Source: Sulfurovum sp. bin170 (lineage in GTDB: Bacteria > Campylobacterota > Campylobacteria > Campylobacterales > Sulfurovaceae). Taken from it: DNA of 5,187 bases. The notes below the pieces were generated by a model. The model had not been told where the DNA came from. It saw nothing but the letters and a program-made list of their open reading frames with translations, and did no database searches. This document shows, piece after piece, positions 4,360 to 5,187 of this stretch (its first letter is position 1; every line of letters begins with the position of its first letter). Made by a program: the position numbers and the translations under genes. The stretch covers positions 1-5,187 of the forward strand of contig NZ_JAACKB010000450.1 in assembly GCF_010892395.1 (NCBI RefSeq), given 5' to 3'.

Positions 4360-5187
4360 TTATTTTCCATATTTATCATCAAACTCCTCCTCTATCTCCT
4401 CAATAGTAGGCAAAGAAGATTTAAACTCTTTAGGTAAAACCTGAGTAAGCTGATACTCACTAACACCCATAGGTTTGTTTATATCTTTCAGAGCATACTC
4501 CACTATCGTATCATTTTTAGATTTACATATCAAAATCCCTATAGTTGGATTGTCTCTCTCCCCTCTTACTTCACCATCAATAGCTGAAATATAAAAATTC
4601 AACTTCCCTGCAAACTCAGGTTTAAAATCAACTGTTTTCAACTCAACAACCACATAACAGTAGAGCTTAATATGATAAAAAAGCAAATCTATTTTAAACT
4701 TTTTACCACCTACCTCAAGCCCATATTGTCGCCCGACAAATGAAAAACCTTGCCCCAACTCCAACAAAAACTTTGTCATATGTTCCATCAGGGCATCTTC
4801 AAGTTCTAGCTCATCATGTCTCTCTCGCAGGGTCAAAAAGTCAAATTTATAAGGGTCTTTTAGCATTTGGATAGCCAAATCAGAGTGAACAGAGGGAAGT
4901 TGTTTACTAAAATTAGTAATGGCTTTCCCCTCTCTTATGTATAATTGATTTTCAATCTGCTGACGAAGTGTCTCTCTTGACCAACTGTTTTCTATGGTTT
5001 TTTCAATATAGAATTTTGCTATCTCTATATCTTTGATTTTTGTAATAATAGCAATACTATGTCCCCAAGGTATCTGAAAAATTTCGTCCACAACTTGTGG
5101 ACTTTTTTCATTTTCTAATTGGTCAACAAGTTGTTGGCTTTTTGAAAAAAATTGATACCATTGTCTCATATATTTTATATTACTTAC
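4360..5187 (-). CDS. YhcG/DUF1016-family PDDEXK nuclease, 5' end outside the window
   Basis: The frame is open from the stop at 4360 to the window edge, giving 275 visible residues; the Met at 5169 is internal. Residues before it read VSNIKY, and SNIKYMRQWYQFF matches the (S/R)NLKYMRQFY hallmark at the end of the DUF1016 N-terminal domain. About 90-100 residues of that domain should lie beyond 5187. Numbered from the internal Met, IPWGHSIAIITKIKD (33-47) and a helical segment through IENQL (72-76) complete the N-terminal part. The nuclease domain (about 105-245) shows FVGRQYGLEVGGKKFKID with Asp161, then VVVELK with Glu176 and Lys178, and LNFYISAID (190-198). The PD-(D/E)XK core residues are therefore present and an active DNA nuclease is expected. 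Family members often sit near restriction-modification or defence genes; their role is not settled. It is the first visible gene of the leftward cluster. Confidence 0.88.
   Translation of the reverse strand, partial: VSNIKYMRQWYQFFSKSQQLVDQLENEKSPQVVDEIFQIPWGHSIAIITKIKDIEIAKFYIEKTIENSWSRETLRQQIENQLYIREGKAITNFSKQLPSVHSDLAIQMLKDPYKFDFLTLRERHDELELEDALMEHMTKFLLELGQGFSFVGRQYGLEVGGKKFKIDLLFYHIKLYCYVVVELKTVDFKPEFAGKLNFYISAIDGEVRGERDNPTIGILICKSKNDTIVEYALKDINKPMGVSEYQLTQVLPKEFKSSLPTIEEIEEEFDDKYGK

Noticed and set aside
4075..4444. Two overlapping + strand open frames opposite the flavoprotein start and nuclease end
   Set aside because: They are antisense to clearly recognised proteins and their translations look like random, Ile/Ser/Pro-rich sequence.
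1..5187. Search for CRISPR arrays, tRNA or rRNA genes, intact insertion sequences and riboswitches
   Set aside because: No regularly spaced repeats, cloverleaf-like segments, transposase frames or recognisable riboswitch cores were seen on either strand by eye.

Overview
The window is AT-rich bacterial chromosome with short intergenic gaps. It holds six protein-coding genes and one short gene-like remnant. The gene set (a divergent LolA, a small periplasmic haem-binding cytochrome-like protein, a class II superoxide reductase, an HI0933-type flavoprotein) and the extended -10 promoters without clear -35 boxes suggest a Campylobacterota member, perhaps a Sulfurovum/Sulfurimonas-like sulfur or hydrogen oxidiser. 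This is a judgement from sequence style, not a proven assignment.

Left part (1-1383): lolA and an rmuC-like gene form a leftward (-) pair. lolA encodes a periplasmic lipoprotein carrier. The gene after it starts at a TTG three bases past the lolA stop. It encodes the membrane anchor and coiled coil of RmuC but stops just as the nuclease-like core should begin. At that breakpoint lies a large imperfect inverted repeat (132-181). Beyond it, on the + strand, is a 34-codon remnant with no start codon and a TAG just before it. This looks like a rearrangement or insertion boundary that cut rmuC.

Middle (1384-2381): a 99-bp AT-rich region carries two divergent promoters with nearly identical extended -10 elements, one for lolA and one for the + strand haem-binding gene. 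The latter would give a leaderless mRNA. The next + strand gene is a cytoplasmic superoxide reductase with its own promoter, a strong ribosome binding site and a Fur/PerR-like dyad upstream.

Right part (2416-5187): three leftward (-) genes with gaps of 51 and 33 bp probably form an operon, transcribed in the order YhcG/DUF1016 PDDEXK nuclease, HI0933-family flavoprotein, alpha/beta hydrolase. The nuclease frame stays open to the window edge, so its N-terminal DNA-binding part lies outside. The hydrolase converges on the superoxide reductase gene with a 34-bp gap.

I found no clearly new multi-gene system. The best leads are the rmuC breakpoint with its hairpin and remnant, the matched divergent promoters with a probable leaderless transcript, and the Fur/PerR-like box before the superoxide reductase gene.
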